DNA of 8,616 nucleotides. Source: an uncultured Ruminococcus sp. Lineage in GTDB: Bacteria > Bacillota > Clostridia > Oscillospirales > Ruminococcaceae. The stretch is from contig CABQIF010000089.1 of NCBI GenBank assembly GCA_902464115.1, forward strand, positions 1-8,616, read 5' to 3'. A program made the position numbers and the translations under genes. The notes beneath the pieces were generated by a model. It saw only the letters and a list, made by a program, of their open reading frames with translations, had not been told where the DNA came from and did not search any database. This document shows, piece after piece, positions 5,991 through 8,616 of the stretch (positions are counted from its first letter, which is position 1; every line of letters starts with the position of its first letter).

Positions 5991-7873
5991 TTTTCGTTCC
6001 TCCGTTTCCATTTTAACAGCCATGCAGAATTCAAAATAACCAATACTGACCCTGCATTATGTACCAAAGCCCCTACGACTGGATTCAAAATCCCTGTCAT
6101 TGCAAGAATGATTGCCAAGAAGTTCAGGCTCATGGAAAAGGTGAGATTACATTTGATGGTCACCATCATCCGTTTGGAAAGCCCTAACAAGTGTGGCAGT
6201 TCTTTCACTTCATCATCGACCAAGGCAATATCTGCGGCATCTACAGCAATGTCGCTGCCGATTCCACCCATGGCAATCCCGACATTTGCCTTTTTCAATA
6301 CAGGAGCATCGTTCACACCATCTCCCATCATGCAGACGGATTCTTGTTTCTGCTGCTCGTCTGCAATCCATCGCATTTTATCTTCTGGCAAACAGTTTGC
6401 GTGCACTTCTGTCATTTGCAACTGTGAAGCAATGGCTGCGGCTGCGTTCTCGTGATCACCTGTCAGCAACACTGGCTGCACGTTCAAGTCTTTCAACTGT
6501 GCAATCATTCCTGCACTCTCTGTTCGCACGGTATCCGAAAGCACCAGATAACCAGCAAACTTTCCATCTGCAACAATCTGAATCACGGTACAGCCCTTCT
6601 GCAAGGCAGCTTGTATATCGGCTTGTGCAGCTTCTGGAATGGAAATCTGCTGTTCTTCCAACAGCTTTTGATTTCCGGCAAGCACAGAAACACCGGAAAC
6701 CTGTGCAGAAACGCCTCTGCCCGTCCACATTTGAAATTGTTCTGCCTTTTGAGAAATCGCTCCATGCGTCTGCTGATAACTCTGAACAATTGCCTTTCCA
6801 AGCGGATGCTCGGAAAACTGCTCCACTGCTGCACAGAGAGCATAGAGTTCCGTATCGCTCCATTCCGGCAGCAGGCTCTTTTGTGCAATGACTTTCGGTG
6901 TTCCGTAGGTTAATGTTCCGGTCTTGTCAAACATGATTTTTGTAACGCCTGCAAGCCGCTCCAAAGCGTCGCCCTCTCGCACCAAGAAACCATGTTTGGC
7001 TGCGTTCCCGATGGCTGCCATAATTGCGGTCGGGGTTGCCAGCACCAAGGCACACGGGCAAAATACAACCAAGATGGTAACAGCTCGAATAATCTGCCCA
7101 CTCAGTAACCATGTAAGTGCCGCAGCGGTCAGAGCAATTACAACAATCCACGTTGCCCAGCGGTCTGCCAAGCTGACAATTTTCGCTTTTCCAGCGTCAG
7201 CAGACTGCACCAGCTGAATCATTCGCTGGATGGAACTGTCTGCTCCAACTTTGGTTGCTCGCATTTCAAATGCACCAAATTGATTGACTGTACCGCTGGA
7301 AACCGTATCGCCCACTGTTTTATCCACTGGCAGAGATTCTCCGGTCATCACCGCCTGATTGATGGAAGTTTGTCCATCTGTAATCACGCCGTCTACAGGA
7401 ATCGTTTCCCCTGGCAATACTCGCAGCAAATCTTGCACCTGCACTTGTTCCGCTGGTATGATTTTTTCTGTACCGTTTCGCAGTACTCGTGCGGTTTGCG
7501 GTGTCAGATGCACCAGTTTTTCAATTCCTGCACGGGCTTTTGCAACAGTCAAATCTTCCAGCAATGCCCCCAGCTGCATGATAAATGCAATTTCTCCGGC
7601 TGCAAAATGTTCCCCGATGCAGATTGATGCAACCAGTGCCAGAGAAACAAGAACATCGGCTTTGATGTCAAACGCTGTGACCAGCCCGATGATGGCTTCT
7701 AAAATAATCGGCACACCACACAGGATAATCGCAACCCATGCAATCGAAAACGGCAGCGGAATGTGAAACAGGCTCAGTAGCAAGGAAATTCCGGAAATCA
7801 CCAGCAGGATGATTTCTTTTTTCAAGCCGCCCCATTCCAACAGGGTTTCCAACTTTTCCATGATTCGTTTCAT
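5987..7873 (-). CDS. Heavy-metal-translocating P1B-type ATPase, atypical subclass
   Basis: A 628-residue ATP-driven metal pump. Visible motifs: TGES (177-180, actuator), CPC (272-274, metal site in helix 6), DKTGT (316-320, phosphorylated Asp316), EHP (355-357, nucleotide-binding His), TGDH (471-474) and GDGVNDAP (517-524). Eight membrane helices fit: four before residue 112, two at 242-285, two at 577-620. There is no N-terminal HMA domain. The last helix reads ALVHNAGSVLVILNS (602-616), which is neither the Met/Ser pattern of classic Cu(I) pumps nor the DxG of Zn/Cd pumps, and helix 7 has N584 where Zn/Cd pumps have Lys. The partner CsoR suggests Cu(I), but the substrate is open. GGAGGGG lies 7-10 nt before the ATG. 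Confidence 0.95.
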   Translation of the reverse strand: MKRIMEKLETLLEWGGLKKEIILLVISGISLLLSLFHIPLPFSIAWVAIILCGVPIILEAIIGLVTAFDIKADVLVSLALVASICIGEHFAAGEIAFIMQLGALLEDLTVAKARAGIEKLVHLTPQTARVLRNGTEKIIPAEQVQVQDLLRVLPGETIPVDGVITDGQTSINQAVMTGESLPVDKTVGDTVSSGTVNQFGAFEMRATKVGADSSIQRMIQLVQSADAGKAKIVSLADRWATWIVVIALTAAALTWLLSGQIIRAVTILVVFCPCALVLATPTAIMAAIGNAAKHGFLVREGDALERLAGVTKIMFDKTGTLTYGTPKVIAQKSLLPEWSDTELYALCAAVEQFSEHPLGKAIVQSYQQTHGAISQKAEQFQMWTGRGVSAQVSGVSVLAGNQKLLEEQQISIPEAAQADIQAALQKGCTVIQIVADGKFAGYLVLSDTVRTESAGMIAQLKDLNVQPVLLTGDHENAAAAIASQLQMTEVHANCLPEDKMRWIADEQQKQESVCMMGDGVNDAPVLKKANVGIAMGGIGSDIAVDAADIALVDDEVKELPHLLGLSKRMMVTIKCNLTFSMSLNFLAIILAMTGILNPVVGALVHNAGSVLVILNSAWLLKWKRRNEK

Positions 7874-7893
7874 CGAACCCCTCCTCTGTTTTT

Positions 7894-7909
7894 ATACCTA
7901 TATGGGTAT
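7894..7909. promoter_or_regulatory. Second CsoR-like operator, in the ATPase leader
   Basis: On the - strand ATACCCATATAGGTAT: arms ATACC and GGTAT around 6 bp, the same arms and spacing as the promoter operator at 7925-7940. It lies at about +6 to +21 of the expected transcript. The offset of 31 bp is close to three helical turns, so both sites face the same side of the DNA. Confidence 0.65.
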
Positions 7910-7921
7910 TAGTATGCGTAT

Positions 7922-7950
7922 AGCATACCATAGGGGGTATGGTTTGTCAA
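7922..7950 (-). promoter_or_regulatory. Sigma-A promoter of the metal ATPase operon
   Basis: On the - strand: TTGACA (7950-7945), a 17-bp spacer and TATGCT (7927-7922). The spacer contains the CsoR-like operator. Start of transcription is expected near 7915, 42 bp before the ATG. Confidence 0.85.
7925..7940. promoter_or_regulatory. CsoR-like operator between -35 and -10
   Basis: On the - strand ATACCCCCTATGGTAT: inverted arms ATACC/GGTAT around a C-rich centre, resembling the G/C-tract pseudo-palindromes (TACCCC...GGGGTA) bound by CsoR proteins. It occupies the promoter spacer and touches the -10, so binding would exclude RNA polymerase. A third dyad, GTATGC/GCATAC (7912-7928), lies between this site and the second operator. 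Confidence 0.8.
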
Positions 7951-7960
7951 GAGGGAAATA

Positions 7961-7995
7961 AAAAAATACTGCCAGAAATTTTTCTGACAGTATTT
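7961..7995 (-). terminator. Intrinsic terminator of csoR
   Basis: A 15-bp stem (7995-7981 with 7978-7964 on the - strand, one G-U pair, 2-nt loop) followed by a U-run from the A's at 7961-7966. It starts 7 bp after the csoR stop and separates csoR from the ATPase transcript. Confidence 0.9.
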
Positions 7996-8001
7996 TTATT
8001 C

Positions 8002-8277
8002 TTAGCCCATATTGGAAAAGCGTTCGACTGCTTTGGTAAAGCTTTCAATGGTTTTATCTGCATCGCCGTGCTGAATACCGTCCCGCACACAATGTTTAAT
8101 ATGTCCTTCTAACACAACCTTACCGCAGCCATGCAAGGCGGATTTTGCAGCGTTAATCTGTGTCAAGACATCTTCACAGGGAACGTCTTCGTCAATCATA
8201 CGGTCAATCGCCTGCACCTGACCAATGATTTTCTTTAATCGGCGGTGTAAGTTGTCTGCATCCATGCATTGTTTCAT
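8002..8277 (-). CDS. csoR: CsoR-family metal-sensing transcriptional repressor
   Basis: A 91-residue all-helical repressor of the DUF156 family. NLHRRLKKIIGQVQAIDRMI (9-28) is the family N-terminus. The metal ligands of Cu(I)-sensing CsoR are present with the standard spacing: C34, H59, C63 (25 and 4 residues apart), against His-Cys-His-His in Ni/Co RcnR and only two Cys in CstR. The tyrosine preceding the first Cys in M. tuberculosis CsoR is Pro here, and there is an extra Cys at 51. GGAGG (8289-8285) lies 7 nt before the ATG at 8277. The frame stays open upstream through the tRNA gene, but that extension is an artefact. It has its own promoter and terminator. The likely target is the ATPase promoter, where CsoR-like operators lie. 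Metal binding should release the DNA. Confidence 0.93.
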   Translation of the reverse strand: MKQCMDADNLHRRLKKIIGQVQAIDRMIDEDVPCEDVLTQINAAKSALHGCGKVVLEGHIKHCVRDGIQHGDADKTIESFTKAVERFSNMG

Positions 8278-8313
8278 TGGATTTCCTCCGTTCTCTTGAA
8301 ATTGATTATCTCT

Positions 8314-8342
8314 ATTGTAACGAAACAGCAGAAATTTGTCAA
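8314..8342 (-). promoter_or_regulatory. Sigma-A promoter of csoR
   Basis: On the - strand: TTGACA (8342-8337), a 17-bp spacer and TACAAT (8319-8314). No ATACC/GGTAT operator is seen near it, so csoR is probably expressed constitutively and not autoregulated. Confidence 0.9.
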
Positions 8343-8386
8343 GCAAGTTGCAAGAAAATCTCTGCTGCAAATTTCTCCGGATAAAA

Positions 8387-8415
8387 GAAAAAAGCCCGAA
8401 CATTCGGACTTTTTT
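8387..8415 (-). terminator. Intrinsic terminator of the rRNA-tRNA operon
   Basis: A 7-bp stem, GTCCGAA with TTCGGGC (8409-8403 and 8400-8394 on the - strand, one G-U pair), extended by A/T pairs and followed by a U-run. It begins about 9 bp after the tRNA CCA end. The A/T flanks are symmetric, so it could also work on +. Confidence 0.88.
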
Positions 8416-8423
8416 CTTAAGTA

Positions 8424-8499
8424 TGGCTCCCCAAGTTGGACTCGAACCAACGACCCTGCGGTTAACAGCCGCATGCTCTACCGACTGAGCTATTGAGGA
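8424..8499 (-). tRNA. tRNA-Asn (anticodon GTT)
   Basis: A 76-nt cloverleaf with encoded CCA. The acceptor stem TCCTCAA pairs with TTGGGGA (one T-G pair), D-stem GCTC/GAGC, anticodon stem TGCGG/CCGCA with loop CTGTTAA (anticodon at 8466-8464), and T-stem GTTGG/CCAAC with loop TTCGAGT. It lies 29 bp downstream of the 5S gene and is part of the same rRNA transcript. Confidence 0.97.
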
Positions 8500-8505
8500 A
8501 TTTCT

Positions 8506-8525
8506 GCGGAACGGATTCGTTCCGC
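8506..8525. repeat. 8-bp perfect hairpin in the 5S-tRNA spacer
   Basis: The arms GCGGAACG (8506-8513) and CGTTCCGC (8518-8525) surround a 4-nt loop. No U-run follows on the - strand and a tRNA lies downstream, so it is more likely an RNA-processing stem than a terminator. Confidence 0.7.
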
Positions 8526-8528
8526 TTT

Positions 8529-8616
8529 GTATCGGCATTTTCCAATTTTCCCAGGTCGTCGCCGACCAAGTATCTTAGGCGTAAAGGAGCTTAACTTCCG
8601 TGTTCGGAATGGGAAC
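8529..8616 (-). rRNA. rrf: 5S ribosomal RNA, 3' part (5' end beyond the window)
   Basis: The - strand reads GTTCCCATTCCGAACACGGA from the window edge, then AAGTTAAGCTC and GATACTTGG...CGACC...TGGGA, the conserved 5S core and loop order. The 3' end is placed near 8529, where GCCGATAC should pair with the 5' end outside the window. About 88 of the usual ~117 nt are present. 23S and 16S genes are expected further right. Confidence 0.93.

Noticed and set aside
6193..6913. Long + strand ORFs opposite the ATPase
   Set aside because: They are antisense shadows of a gene with unmistakable P-type ATPase motifs, with no start signals of their own.
8424..8499. tRNA-Asn as the integration site of the phage block
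   Set aside because: The phage genes lie about 5 kb away with unrelated genes between, and no duplicate of the tRNA 3' end is seen near them.
8002..8538. 178-residue extended form of csoR
   Set aside because: The extension runs through the tRNA-Asn gene, a terminator and the csoR promoter. The ATG at 8277 has a proper GGAGG and gives the family length.
1..8616. CRISPR array, toxin-antitoxin pair or defence system
   Set aside because: No regularly spaced repeats, no paired small toxin/antitoxin genes and no nuclease, reverse transcriptase or other defence domains were recognisable.

Overview
The window looks like chromosome of a low-to-medium GC Gram-positive bacterium of the class Clostridia, perhaps Ruminococcaceae/Oscillospiraceae-like. 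The signs are strong AGGAGG-type ribosome binding sites, near-consensus sigma-A promoters with 17-bp spacers, hairpin-plus-U terminators, a 5S-tRNA-Asn rRNA operon end, and the CsoR, BioY and DUF1284 families. The genus cannot be fixed from the sequence alone.

Left part (1-3671, + strand): a compact block of phage structural genes, probably a reduced prophage or domesticated remnant. It holds a prohead-protease/scaffold-like gene (156-1037), three small head-tail or tail-completion type genes in overlapping order (1053-2249), a 321-bp gap without a convincing gene, a baseplate-hub-like tail gene (2571-3515) and a strong terminator. Major capsid, tail tube/sheath and tape-measure genes are not seen between them. 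The block is enclosed by a near-perfect inverted repeat of about 45 bp (74-118 and 3626-3671). The 11-bp core TTGCCTGCGGC of that repeat recurs four times, always in gene-free gaps.

Middle (3750-4872, + strand): a biotin-uptake operon. A sigma-A promoter is followed at once by a BirA-type operator, then bioY (ECF transporter S-component) and an overlapping Cys-rich DUF1284 gene, closed by a bidirectional terminator. A 19-bp tandem duplication lies just beyond it.

Right (4936-8616, - strand): reading from the right edge, the 3' part of a 5S rRNA, a hairpin spacer, tRNA-Asn(GTT), a terminator, a csoR-type metal-sensing repressor with its own promoter and terminator, and then a metal-efflux P-type ATPase. 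The ATPase promoter carries a CsoR-like operator between -35 and -10 and a second copy 31 bp downstream. The ATPase lacks an N-terminal metal-binding domain and has an unusual last transmembrane helix. It is translationally coupled (GTGA overlap) to a 59-residue two-helix membrane protein. A separately promoted PF06541-type membrane protein follows.

How the parts work: CsoR should repress the ATPase operon until Cu(I), or another thiophilic metal, binds its Cys-His-Cys site, after which the pump expels the metal. BirA with biotinyl-AMP should shut off bioY when biotin is plentiful. The phage block is probably an independent, eroded insertion.
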